From Palsa-504 sp963789225 (GTDB taxonomy: Bacteria; Actinomycetota; Actinomycetes; Streptosporangiales; Streptosporangiaceae): DNA of 64,000 nt. The DNA is taken from assembly GCA_963789225.1 (NCBI GenBank), contig CAWBKD010000046.1, positions 62,001 through 126,000 of the forward strand. The letters are read 5' to 3'. The translations under genes and the position numbers were made by a program. The notes beneath the pieces were generated by a model that saw nothing but the letters and a program-made list of their open reading frames with translations, searched no databases and was not told the origin of the DNA. Positions 16,321 through 23,764 of the stretch are shown in pieces (position 1 is the first letter of the stretch; each line of letters begins with the position of its first letter).

Positions 16321-16602
16321 GTGAAGCACGATGACAAGGACGAGCCGGGCGGGGCGCTCCGCGTCGCCAAGGGACTCACCACCGTGCTGTTGCTGTTCGG
16401 CCCGGTAGCTGGGGCCGCAACGTCCGGCGGGCACATAACGGAGATGAGCGCGAGCACCACCTGGGCACCCGCCGATAACCACGAGCTGCCCGGAAGCGGC
16501 GGCGTCCGCATACCAGGCGCCGAGTCCGCCGCACGCGGGACCGCCCTGACCCACTCCTGGCTGACCGGCCTGCCGGCGCAAGGCGCTGAGCCTGCCGCGT
16601 GA
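16321..16602 (+). CDS. Small hypothetical protein with one hydrophobic segment
   Basis: 93 residues from a GTG five bases after the GntR stop. Residues about 15-35 (VAKGLTTVLLLFGPVAGAAT) form one hydrophobic stretch, so it could be exported or membrane-anchored; the remainder is low complexity. No family recognised. Position directly behind GntR suggests one transcript. Coding status uncertain. Confidence 0.35.
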   Translation: MKHDDKDEPGGALRVAKGLTTVLLLFGPVAGAATSGGHITEMSASTTWAPADNHELPGSGGVRIPGAESAARGTALTHSWLTGLPAQGAEPAA

Positions 16603-16750
16603 CGAAGGCGCCTCTTCGCCGCCATCACGTGCTCCAAGGGGTGCGCGGCGGCTGTCCTGGTCGCTCAGGTCCCCGCTGAAGACGCAGAGCGTCAGGCACG
16701 GCGCGAGCTGTTCGGGGCCTTCGGCGCAGACCGGTCGAGGTAGCGCTAAG

Positions 16751-17215
16751 TCAAGCAGCGCAGGTCAGCCCGTAGTTGACACTTGGCAGGATCTGGTGCT
16801 CCAGCATGGCCAGCACCTGCGCCGTTCGGGTGGCCTGCCCGGCCTGCGCGGGGCTGTGGTCGGATCCGGCCGGGACGACCGCGCCGCCGCGGGCATCGCT
16901 GCCGTCATCGACGTCCGCCCGGCCTGCCGGGCCGCCGGTGCCGTCCGAGGCCTGCCGGCGCAGGTGGTCGTACTGCACACACAGCCCGACCAGCTGCTCC
17001 ACCGCATCCAGGTCCAGGTCGGCAGTGACCACTGGGACCAGCATCGCGTCGCACGCCACCGTGCGGGCAGTGTCGCCCTCGAGCCAGGCGCCGCCGTCGC
17101 CGGTGCTGACGGAGGCGGCGGCCCGCTGGGCGGCCCACCGGGCCCGGTACCCGGTGATCCACGCTTCTTGGAGCTTGGAGTCGGCGTCTAGGTCGCACAG
17201 GTCGGCGAACGTCAT
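16751..17215 (-). pseudogene. Fragment of a DUF222/13E12-type HNH-endonuclease family protein
   Basis: 154 residues containing AWITGYRARWAAQRAAASV, TARTVACDAMLVPVVTADLD, DAVEQLVGLCVQYDHLRRQA and a late LEHQILPSVNYGL. The A-C-D-A-x-x-x-P-V-V-T block is typical of the DUF222 (13E12 repeat) proteins of actinobacteria, which carry a C-terminal HNH nuclease domain. No HNH motif remains and the protein is a third of the usual length. These genes are repetitive and often mobile. It reads as a remnant. Confidence 0.5.
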
Positions 17216-17318
17216 GTGGACGAATCCCGCAGACGCAAATCCGGGCGCCCGCGGCTCCGCCTGGGGAACGGAACCGGGACGCCCGGAGGCTGGTGCGGCA
17301 GGTGCGATCTGCCGAGGG

Positions 17319-17810
17319 CTAGGCGACGGTGATGTTGGAGGCGCGGAGGGCGGTGTACCAGGCGGTGTAGTCCTGGGCGGTGGTGCCGTAGTCGGCGCCG
17401 GGCTGCAGGAGGGTGGCGACGGTGATGAAGTCGTTGAGCATGGTCAGGTAGGCGGCGCGGTGGGTGGTGGGGAGCAGGGCGGGGTCGGCCAGGATGGTGC
17501 GGGCCTGGGTGCGGACGGTGCGGGCGGCGGCTTCGAAGGCCAGGTGGTTGGCGACCGTGGCGGCCTGGTTTTCGATGACCAGGGCGCTGGCTAGGGTGTC
17601 GACGTCTTGGTTGAAGGTGACCTGGGCCTGGCCGCCGGGGCTGACCAGCCAGCGGAGCGCGGGGCTGACCAGGGCGTGGGCGGGGGCGGCGGCTTCGGTG
17701 CGGGTGGTGTGGGTGGTGGGGGCCGCGGTGGTGTGGTGGGTGGTGAGGCTGCAGCCGGAGACCAGGAGGGCGACGGTGGCGAGGGCGCCGGCGAGGCGGG
17801 TGAGCTTCAT
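17319..17810 (-). CDS. Putative lipoprotein
   Basis: 163 residues with a lipoprotein signal MKLTRLAGALATVALLVSGC (lipobox L-V-S-G-C), a Thr/His/Ala linker, then an all-helical domain (ALRWLVSPGGQAQVTFNQDV, ALVIENQAATVANHLAFEAA, AYLTMLNDFITVATLLQPGA). ATG at 17810 with GGAGGAC upstream. The helical domain resembles small lipoproteins of actinomycetes of unknown role. No partner gene on the same strand nearby. Confidence 0.7.
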   Translation of the reverse strand: MKLTRLAGALATVALLVSGCSLTTHHTTAAPTTHTTRTEAAAPAHALVSPALRWLVSPGGQAQVTFNQDVDTLASALVIENQAATVANHLAFEAAARTVRTQARTILADPALLPTTHRAAYLTMLNDFITVATLLQPGADYGTTAQDYTAWYTALRASNITVA

Positions 17811-18131
17811 GTCGTCCTCCGGGTCCTGGCTGTCGCTTTCGGGCTGACAGGTTCAGCCTGGATGGCGGGGGTAGCGGCACCGTTTCCCTGGAAGTTGCAG
17901 GCCGGTAGCAGTGCAAACGATTGCCAGCCAGGGCGAGTCATGGCTCAGGGCAACAGCCAGCATGCGGGGAGAATCGGCACCAGGCGCGGACCGTGCCTTA
18001 ACCCCTCGACGCGCCGTTCGGGCAGGTAATGTGCTTTGTCCATGGGGGTGCGGTGGCGCAGGCAGGCCCGGGTCACTGTCGCCGGGGACAGCGTGGCGGG
18101 TCACCGTCGGCCGCGTGCGGTCGGGTGGACT
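17811..18131. other. Divergent intergenic region between lipoprotein and permease
   Basis: About 320 bases without a convincing gene. It should hold promoters for both neighbours. The only notable string is GCAAACGATTGC near 17914, an imperfect palindrome of the LacI-operator kind (central CG), but no LacI-family gene is in view. Nothing else stands out. Confidence 0.4.
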
Positions 18132-19529
18132 ATGCACCGGTCGGCGGGGGGGTTTATCCCCTGGCCGACGTTGGCGATGATGACGGTGGGAGCGGTCGGC
18201 TACCTGGGGTCGGCGCCTACCACGTCGGTCTTCGGGCTCGCCTCAGTCTTCCTTTACGTCCTGCCTGCGTTCCTGTTCTTGCTGCCCGTGTCGCTGGTCG
18301 CCGCGGAGTTGGCCTCCGGCTGGCCGGGCGGCGTCTACAACTGGGTGCGCGAGGGAGTCTCCGCTCCGATGGGGCTCCTCGCGGTGTGGTGCCAGTTCGC
18401 CCAGACGATCTTCTATTACCCGGCGTTGCTCGCCTTCGTCGGTAGCACGCTGGCCTACGTCATCGATCCGCGCCTGGCCGGCAACGGCGTCTACAACGCC
18501 GTCATCATCATCGTCCTGTTCTGGGGCGGCGTCCTGTTGACCTCCCGCGGGGCGGCGCTCGTGGCGGGTTTGTCGTCAGGCGGCACCATCATCGGGACGC
18601 TGGTCCCGGGGGCGATCCTCGTCGCCCTGGGCGCGGCCTACCTGCTCCAGGGAAACCACTCGGCCGCGCCGATCGACGTTCACCATATCCTGCCGGCTTG
18701 GAGTGGGCTGGCGAGCATTGTCCTGGTCGTCAACAGCTTCTTTACCTACGCTGGCGTCGAGGTCAACGCCGTGCACGTCGACGAGCTCCGAAACCCGGGA
18801 CGCGACTATCCGAAGTCCATATTCCTGGCCACGGTGCTGGTCCTCGCGGTCTTCATCTTCCCGACACTGGCGATCGCCTGGGTGATCCCCGCACGGCAGA
18901 TCAGCTTCACCGCTGGGGTGATGCAGGCCTTCAACAGCCTTCTGACCCACTTCGGCGGGGCGTGGGCCGTACCGGTGATCGCGCTCGCCCTGGCGGTCGG
19001 GGCGCTCGCCGGGATGATTTCCTGGCTGGACGGCCCGTCCGAAGGGCTGCTGGAGATCGGGCGCGAGCAGGGGTTTCTCCCTCCGTACTTCCAGAAGGTC
19101 GACCGCAACGGCACCGAGGTGCGCATTCTCGCGGCGCAGGGCGCCGTGATCACCCTCATCGCCCTGCTCTACGCCTTCATCCCGAGCGTCTCGCGCGCCT
19201 ACTGGATCTTCGCCGCGATGGCCACGCAGGTCTACCTGATCATGTACGTGCTGATGTTCATCGCGGCGATGAGGCTGCGGCGCTCGCAGCCGGATCACCA
19301 ACGCGGCTACCGGGCTCCCGCCCTGGGCCTGCTGTGCGTCCTCGGCGCCGGGTCGTCCGTGGCCGCGCTGGTGATCGGGTTCGTCCCTCCGTCGCAGTTC
19401 GGCCATCTGAACCCGGTCGAGTACGGCGTCGTGATCCTGGCCGGGATTCTCGTCGTCGGGGTCGTTCCGCCGCTACTGATGGACCGGTTGCGCAAACCGG
19501 GCTGGAAGGCAACATCCGCTACTCCTTGA
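18132..19529 (+). CDS. APC-superfamily amino acid permease
   Basis: About 465 residues with 12 hydrophobic spans. Seen: FIPWPTLAMMTVGAVGYLGS in TM1, LASGWPGGVYNWVREG (the conserved P-x-x-G-G-x-Y-x-W motif), NSFFTYAGVEVNAVHVDELR and SWLDGPSEGLLEIGREQGFL. This is the glutamate/GABA-antiporter-like branch (YfnA/GadC type). ATG at 18132 gives a normal short N-terminus; in-frame starts at 18042 and 18036 would add about 30 charged residues. Its last 11 bases overlap the converging methyltransferase. Substrate unknown. Confidence 0.82.
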   Translation: MHRSAGGFIPWPTLAMMTVGAVGYLGSAPTTSVFGLASVFLYVLPAFLFLLPVSLVAAELASGWPGGVYNWVREGVSAPMGLLAVWCQFAQTIFYYPALLAFVGSTLAYVIDPRLAGNGVYNAVIIIVLFWGGVLLTSRGAALVAGLSSGGTIIGTLVPGAILVALGAAYLLQGNHSAAPIDVHHILPAWSGLASIVLVVNSFFTYAGVEVNAVHVDELRNPGRDYPKSIFLATVLVLAVFIFPTLAIAWVIPARQISFTAGVMQAFNSLLTHFGGAWAVPVIALALAVGALAGMISWLDGPSEGLLEIGREQGFLPPYFQKVDRNGTEVRILAAQGAVITLIALLYAFIPSVSRAYWIFAAMATQVYLIMYVLMFIAAMRLRRSQPDHQRGYRAPALGLLCVLGAGSSVAALVIGFVPPSQFGHLNPVEYGVVILAGILVVGVVPPLLMDRLRKPGWKATSATP

Positions 19530-20403
19530 CGGCAGTCAGGTAGGCCAGTGCTCTGCGCAGCAGTCCGGTGCCGGATTCCACGAGCGGCTTGAGATATGCG
19601 GTGAACTCGGCGGCTTCCTGCGGGCTGAGCACGCTATCCAGGGCTTCGCCGAGAGTCGGTACGAGCGGGTTGCCCGAGGTCCGCACGAACAGTTCCCAGG
19701 GCACCGGTTCCTTGCGAGTCTTCACGCTAACCCGCAGTTCGAGGTCGACCTCGGCGAACCCGGCGTCCTGAGCGTGGCGCAGCAGGTCACGTTCATCAAA
19801 GTCCAGCATGGGATCTTCGCCGGGCGGCTGGATGGACTCGTACAGCGCCTTGACCTTGGCCGCCTGGGCCCCGACGGGGCTGACATCGTAGCCGGAGAAC
19901 AGGTCGGGGTCGGCGAGGGACATCAGCACGTTGATCGGCTCGAACAAGCTCGCCCGCCCGCCGGGCCTCAGGACCCGGTAGAACTCCCGAAGTGCCGCCG
20001 CCTTGTCCTTTACGTAAATCAGTACCGACCTGGTGGTGACCACGTCGACCGATCCGTCCGCCACGCCGGTCAGGGCGTCGGCCGGGGCCAGGATGAATCG
20101 GCACCGGTCAAGCAGCCCTTCGGCGGCCGCGGCCTGCCGGCAGTGATCAAGCAGGTCCTGCGAGATGTCGGAGAACACCACATGCCCTGACGGGCCGAGC
20201 CGTTCGAGCGCGCCGAACGCGATGAGGCCATCGCCCGTTCCCACGTCGAGCACCGTGTCGACTGGCCGCAGCCGGGCCCGGTCGAGCACCGTATCCCGCA
20301 CGGGGTACAAGAACTCGCGCAGGTCCTTCTCCCGGCGTGCGACATCACCGCCGAATCGCACGTCGAGCAGCCAGCGGTGCCACCGGTCAGGATTATCCGC
20401 CAT
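19519..20403 (-). CDS. Class I SAM-dependent methyltransferase
   Basis: 294 residues. Seen: motif I VDTVLDVGTGDGLIAFGALE, motif II acidic residue in HVVFSDISQDLLDHC, ILAPADALTGVADGSVDVVT, and post-II FYRVLRPGGRASLFEPINVL. This is the UbiE/ArsM-like topology; the acceptor is unknown. ATG at 20403 is preferred; ATG at 20412 would add three residues. It overlaps the permease end on the opposite strand, which is unusual and suggests no independent terminator. Confidence 0.85.
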   Translation of the reverse strand: MADNPDRWHRWLLDVRFGGDVARREKDLREFLYPVRDTVLDRARLRPVDTVLDVGTGDGLIAFGALERLGPSGHVVFSDISQDLLDHCRQAAAAEGLLDRCRFILAPADALTGVADGSVDVVTTRSVLIYVKDKAAALREFYRVLRPGGRASLFEPINVLMSLADPDLFSGYDVSPVGAQAAKVKALYESIQPPGEDPMLDFDERDLLRHAQDAGFAEVDLELRVSVKTRKEPVPWELFVRTSGNPLVPTLGEALDSVLSPQEAAEFTAYLKPLVESGTGLLRRALAYLTAVKE

Positions 20404-20437
20404 GCCTGGCATTCTGCCTGTTGCGGCCGGGTAGCGA

Positions 20438-21550
20438 CTATGCGGAGCGCTCCCGGCCGGACTCGGCCAGCAGCTCCGCGACCGCGGCGCGGACCTCGCG
20501 CTCGCCTGCGCCGAGGCTGGTCAGTACCCGAGCAGCGGCGTTGTCGTCGCAGAACAGCGCGAGCAGGAAGTGCTCGGTGCCGATGTAGTCGTCGCCGTGC
20601 GCGACCGCTTCGTCCACCATCGCGTGCCAGACCCGCAGGGTTGGCGGGGATTCCGGCGAGTACCCGGGCGGGTGATGCGGTTCCTGGCCGGTGACCTGCC
20701 CGACCTGCTCGACTTGCTCGACTTGCTCGACTTGCTCGACTTGCTCGCGTACCGCCTCCGGCCTGACCCCGAGCCGCTTCAGGGCCTTGACGCCGAGGCC
20801 GTCGCCCGCGCTGACCAGGCCCAGCAGGATGTGCTCGGGGCCGCGAGGCCGGCCCAGCCGTGAGGATTCCTGCCTGGCGAGGATGAGGGCTTTCCTGGCG
20901 TGGCCGGTGAAGGCCATGGGCCCGGTGACCGGCGTGATGACGCCTCCGGGCGTGTCGCCCGGGCCGATGTGGATGATGAGGGGGCTGGGGCGTGTCCCTC
21001 GGCCGTAATGCCGCCTGACGGCGCGCGCGATCTGCGCCATCGGGGATCTCGGTGGCAGCATGGCTCGCCGGAGTCCCTGCCCGGCAGGCAAGCTGGAGTC
21101 CGGAGCTAGCCGGGCCGCCAGCCAGGATGCGGCCTGCGCCTGGGTGAGCTGGCCCGAGGCAAGGCGCTCGATGACGATGACCGCGGCCCTGGGTACGTCG
21201 AGGTTGGCCTGCCAGCCATTGACGGCCAGGAACTGCAGGCCGGCCGCGACCGCCAGCTGCTCGCGGTGGGCAGGGAACGGGGGATGCCGCAGCAGGGCAC
21301 CCATCAGGGCGACCGCGGCCTCCGCGGCGTCGGTGCGGTGCGGGCTCGCCCCGCCCGGCCCAACGCCGCGCGTCCCGCCGAGCCCAACGCCGCGCACCTC
21401 GCCCGGCGACCTGGCCTTGCCTGCCAGGCCAGCCTGCGCCAGGGCGTCGTTCGCGGCGGTGATGTCCGCCTGCGCCAGCGCCGTGCCGGTGTCGCAGCCG
21501 AGCACCTCGCTGGCGATCACGACCAGGTCCGCCACGTCGAGCCCGATCAT
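20438..21550 (-). CDS. Fusion of a degenerate Doc/Fic-like domain with two ClpN repeats
   Basis: 370 residues in two parts. Residues about 1-150 follow the Doc (death-on-curing) layout: VADLVVIASEVLG, a helix with ALMGALLRHPPFPAHREQLA at 82-101, FLAVNGWQANLD and ERLASGQLTQAQAASWL. The Fic signature H-P-F-x-D/N-G-N-K-R is degraded to P-P-F-P-A-H-R-E-Q, so AMP- or phospho-transfer is doubtful. Residues about 215-370 hold two Clp N-terminal repeats (FTGHARKALILARQESSRLG ... RGPEHILLGLV; and YIGTEHFLLALFCDDNAAAR) joined by a V-E-Q repeat hinge. No AAA+ module. Start ATG overlaps the upstream ribbon-helix-helix gene by 4 bases, like a toxin behind its antitoxin. Confidence 0.72.
   Translation of the reverse strand: MIGLDVADLVVIASEVLGCDTGTALAQADITAANDALAQAGLAGKARSPGEVRGVGLGGTRGVGPGGASPHRTDAAEAAVALMGALLRHPPFPAHREQLAVAAGLQFLAVNGWQANLDVPRAAVIVIERLASGQLTQAQAASWLAARLAPDSSLPAGQGLRRAMLPPRSPMAQIARAVRRHYGRGTRPSPLIIHIGPGDTPGGVITPVTGPMAFTGHARKALILARQESSRLGRPRGPEHILLGLVSAGDGLGVKALKRLGVRPEAVREQVEQVEQVEQVEQVGQVTGQEPHHPPGYSPESPPTLRVWHAMVDEAVAHGDDYIGTEHFLLALFCDDNAAARVLTSLGAGEREVRAAVAELLAESGRERSA
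20702..20746 (-). repeat. Nine-base tandem repeat (five copies) inside the Doc-ClpN gene
   Basis: Unit GACTTGCTC on the plus strand, five direct copies (first one GACCTGCTC), encoding Val-Glu-Gln repeats between the two ClpN domains. The unit is a multiple of three, so copy changes alter hinge length without changing frame. Likely variable between strains. Confidence 0.85.
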
Positions 21551-21801
21551 GACTCGTCCTCCCGGAGCAGGTCGAGCAGCCTGCGGTGCCGGGCCAGGTT
21601 GTCTTCGAGCAAGCGAAGGAAACGCTTGTCGTTCCTGCGCGCCTCGACCAGCGCGGCGATCGCCTCACGGGCAACATCGGACACCGTCCGGCCCTCCACC
21701 TCGGCGACGGCCGCCAGCCGTTCGGCCAGCGCGGGGTCAAGCCGCAGCACCATGTTCTTCGTCTGAGCGCTTCCCGCCGGCGCCGGTTCAGTACCTGCCA
21801 T
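21547..21801 (-). CDS. Ribbon-helix-helix protein, probable antitoxin/repressor of the Doc-ClpN pair
   Basis: 84 residues. Residues 15-55 (KNMVLRLDPALAERLAAVAE, EGRTVSDVAREAIAALVEAR) are a CopG/MetJ-type ribbon-helix-helix: one beta strand then two helices. The C-terminal part LRLLEDNLARHRRLLDLLRE is a charged helix that could bind the partner. ATG at 21801, close to the predicted transcription start. Its stop overlaps the Doc-ClpN start (ATGA). The gene order, size and overlap match type II toxin-antitoxin operons; function as antitoxin is inference. Confidence 0.8.
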   Translation of the reverse strand: MAGTEPAPAGSAQTKNMVLRLDPALAERLAAVAEVEGRTVSDVAREAIAALVEARRNDKRFLRLLEDNLARHRRLLDLLREDES

Positions 21802-21807
21802 AATGAG

Positions 21808-21839
21808 ATCAAGATATCAAGATAGCTGCATCCTGACAA
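21808..21839 (-). promoter_or_regulatory. Promoter and direct-repeat operator of the RHH/Doc-ClpN operon
   Basis: On the minus strand TTGTCA (21839-21834), a 17-base spacer, and TATCTT (21816-21811), so transcription would begin within a few bases of the ATG at 21801 (leaderless or nearly so). The -10 lies inside two abutting copies of ATCAAGAT (plus strand, 21808-21823). Tandem short repeats are the usual binding site for ribbon-helix-helix dimers, so autoregulation is likely. Confidence 0.6.
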
Positions 21840-21952
21840 GCGCTCGGACACTCTGGGTCACCAGGCGGACGCCGGCACTTCGTCCGCGGAGCAGCTGCGA
21901 TAGTTGCGGTTCGCGGCCAGCGCGGGACGGACCGCCCACAGCAAGAATTTGC

Positions 21953-22034
21953 GTGGAAGTTTCGGGCTTAGTGGAAGATCCGGGGGACTATGATCCCCCA
22001 AAACTTCCACTGAACCCGGATCTTCCATGATCTT
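21953..22034 (+). terminator. Interleaved double hairpin ending in a T-run, attenuator-like
   Basis: Five elements in order: A GTGGAAGTTT (21953-21962), B TGGAAGATCCGGG (21972-21984), a small hairpin GGGGGA/TCCCCC (21982-21999), A' AAACTTCCAC (22001-22010), B' CCCGGATCTTCCA (22015-22027), then TGATCTTTTT. A pairs perfectly with A' (10 bp) and B with B' (13 bp), but the pairings cross, so they form either a pseudoknot or alternatives. B:B' plus the T-run would be an intrinsic terminator; A:A' would compete with it. No annotated gene lies directly upstream on the plus strand. Confidence 0.55.
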
Positions 22035-22178
22035 TTTGCTGATGAGAAGGCGCTGAAGAGGCAGGCCAGACCACAGGCGCTTCGCCAGTCCAGGCGAGCG
22101 CAAGCACTCACCTATACGCTCAACTTCTTAAGGAAGCGCGGGACTGAGGGAGTGAACGCCGAGAGGAGCAACAACGCG

Positions 22179-22271
22179 ATGCTCAAACTCGAGGACACGC
22201 CGAAGCCGCTCCGGCAAAGGCAACGTCAGCGTCAGCGTCCTGAGCGGGATGATGGCAGGGCGCCGTACTAG
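22179..22271 (+). CDS. Possible 30-residue basic peptide
   Basis: ATG at 22179 with GAGAGGAG about ten bases upstream, ending TAG at 22271. Composition: MLKLEDTPKPL, then four Arg-Gln pairs (RQRQRQRQRP), then ERDDGRAPY. It follows the attenuator-like hairpin at 21953-22034 and ends 7 bases before the converging rbpA stop. No family recognised; coding status rests on the ribosome site and position only. Confidence 0.35.
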   Translation: MLKLEDTPKPLRQRQRQRQRPERDDGRAPY

Positions 22272-22278
22272 AGAACGC

Positions 22279-22617
22279 TCAGGCGCTGGCGGCGCGGAGG
22301 CGGGCCAGGGCCTCGGCGAGGATGGCCTCGCCGTCGGAGTCGCTACGGCGTTCCTTCACGTACGCGAGGTGGGTCTTGTAGGGCTCGACCCGCGGCGGGG
22401 CCGGCGGGTTCTGCTCGCTCTGGCCAGCGGGGTTGCCGCACCTGGGGCACTCCCAGATGTCGGGAACCGAGGCGTCGGTCGCGAAGCTCGGGCGCGTCTC
22501 GTGCCGGTTAGCGCACCAGAATGACACCCAGACGCGTGGCGCGGACTCGCCGCGTTCGGCTTCGCCCATCGGTCCCGCGCCGACCCTGCTGCCTCGAATG
22601 GCGTTACCACTACTCAC
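22279..22617 (-). CDS. rbpA: RNA polymerase-binding protein RbpA
   Basis: 112 residues, actinobacteria-specific activator that binds the principal sigma factor and stabilises the open complex. Seen: GNAIRGSRVGAGPMGEAERG (basic linker), FWCANRHETRPSFATD with the later WECPRCGNPAG (zinc-binding fold; the first Cys pair is partly replaced), and PPRVEPYKTHLAYVKERRSD (sigma-interacting domain). GTG at 22617. Sits next to secG at the head of the glycolysis cluster, as in other actinomycetes. Confidence 0.97.
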   Translation of the reverse strand: MSSGNAIRGSRVGAGPMGEAERGESAPRVWVSFWCANRHETRPSFATDASVPDIWECPRCGNPAGQSEQNPPAPPRVEPYKTHLAYVKERRSDSDGEAILAEALARLRAASA

Positions 22618-22690
22618 AGACCACCCCTTGAAGACCCTAGAGCTTGAATCCAGAACTTCGGTGTGCGGGAAGTGCGGGAAGACGTACGCG

Positions 22691-22921
22691 CTAGTGATTG
22701 ATCAGCCAGCCGAGAATGACGATGCAGACGAACCAGAGGACGCCGAAGAAGATGGTGATGCGGTCCAGGTTCCGCTCGACGACGGAGGACGAGCCGAGGG
22801 TTGAGGTGACCCCGCCGCCGAACAGGTCAGACAGGCCGCCGCCCTTGCCCTTGTGCAGCAGGACGAGCATGACCATCACGACACTGGTGATGACCAGGAT
22901 AACGGAAAGCGCGATCTTCAT
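22691..22921 (-). CDS. secG: Preprotein translocase subunit SecG
   Basis: 76 residues with two transmembrane helices (LSVILVITSVVMVMLVLLHK and ITIFFGVLWFVCIVILGWLI) separated by the conserved loop G-K-G-G-G-L-S-D-L-F-G-G-G. Non-essential SecYEG channel component. ATG at 22921, 30 bases after tpiA. Same order (gap-pgk-tpi-secG) as throughout actinobacteria. Confidence 0.97.
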   Translation of the reverse strand: MKIALSVILVITSVVMVMLVLLHKGKGGGLSDLFGGGVTSTLGSSSVVERNLDRITIFFGVLWFVCIVILGWLINH

Positions 22922-22951
22922 CTCTGTTATCCATCTCCTGCCAGCGAAGAC

Positions 22952-23764
22952 CTATGCTGCCAGTTCACGATACCGGCAGATCTGAGCAAACTGCCCTGCG
23001 TCCAGGCTCGCGCCGCCGACGAGGGCACCGTCGACGTCCGGCTGCGCCATGATCGGCGCGACATTACCGGGCTTGACGGACCCGCCATACAGGATACGCA
23101 CACTGGTGGCCGTCTCGGCGTCATGAATCTCCGAAATTCGTGATCTGATTGCCGCGATCATCTGCTGCGCATCCTCCGGGGTGGCCACTTCTCCGGTCCC
23201 GATGGCCCAGACCGGCTCGTACGCGACCACCATCTCGGCCACCGCCGAGCCCGCTACGCCGTCCAGCGACCCGTCGAGTTGGTCGATGCAGCACTTGACC
23301 TGCTCCCCGGCCTGGCGGACCTCGAGCGGCTCCCCCACGCACAGGATCGGCGTCAGCCCCGACCGCAGCGCCGCCTTGATCTTGGCGTTGACCTGCGCGT
23401 CGGATTCCATGTGGTACCGCCGGCGCTCCGAGTGCCCGGCCAGCACGTAGTCGCAGCCCAGTTTGGCCAGCATCGGCCCGGAGATGTCGCCCGTGTATGC
23501 GCCGGAATCGTAAGGGGAAAGGTCCTGCGCGCCGTAGGAGATCGGCAGCTTGTCCCCCTCGATGAGCGTCTGCACGCTGCGCAGCGCGGTGAACGGCGGC
23601 AGCACCGCCACCTCGACGAAGTTGTAGTCCCTGGTGGTCAGCGTGAACGCGAGCCTCTGGACGAGCGCGATGGCCTCAAAGTGGTTCTCGTGCATCTTCC
23701 AGTTACCGGCCATCAGCGGAAGCCGCTTCCCGGCCGAACCGGGGCGGCGGGAGGCGGCCGTCAC
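22952..23764 (-). CDS. tpiA: Triose-phosphate isomerase
   Basis: 270 residues, TIM barrel interconverting dihydroxyacetone phosphate and glyceraldehyde 3-phosphate. Seen: LMAGNWKMHENH (Asn and Lys of the active site), VLAGHSERRRYH (electrophilic His), VVAYEPVWAIGTGEVAT (catalytic Glu and flexible loop), ILYGGSVKPGN and GALVGGASLD. GTG at 23764 overlaps the pgk stop as GTGA. The N-terminus is about ten residues longer than usual; a later start is not marked by a ribosome site. Confidence 0.97.
   Translation of the reverse strand: MTAASRRPGSAGKRLPLMAGNWKMHENHFEAIALVQRLAFTLTTRDYNFVEVAVLPPFTALRSVQTLIEGDKLPISYGAQDLSPYDSGAYTGDISGPMLAKLGCDYVLAGHSERRRYHMESDAQVNAKIKAALRSGLTPILCVGEPLEVRQAGEQVKCCIDQLDGSLDGVAGSAVAEMVVAYEPVWAIGTGEVATPEDAQQMIAAIRSRISEIHDAETATSVRILYGGSVKPGNVAPIMAQPDVDGALVGGASLDAGQFAQICRYRELAA

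Noticed and set aside
16085..16602. GntR plus hydrophobic peptide as the core of an active integrative element
   Set aside because: No integrase, relaxase or att repeat is in view; a remnant is the simpler reading.
20690..20760. CRISPR-like direct repeats
   Set aside because: The repeats are 9-base tandem units without spacers inside a coding frame.
22617..22700. Zinc-ribbon peptide (C-G-K-C-G-K) between rbpA and secG
   Set aside because: Short plus-strand frame without a ribosome site in the promoter region of rbpA; looks like chance.
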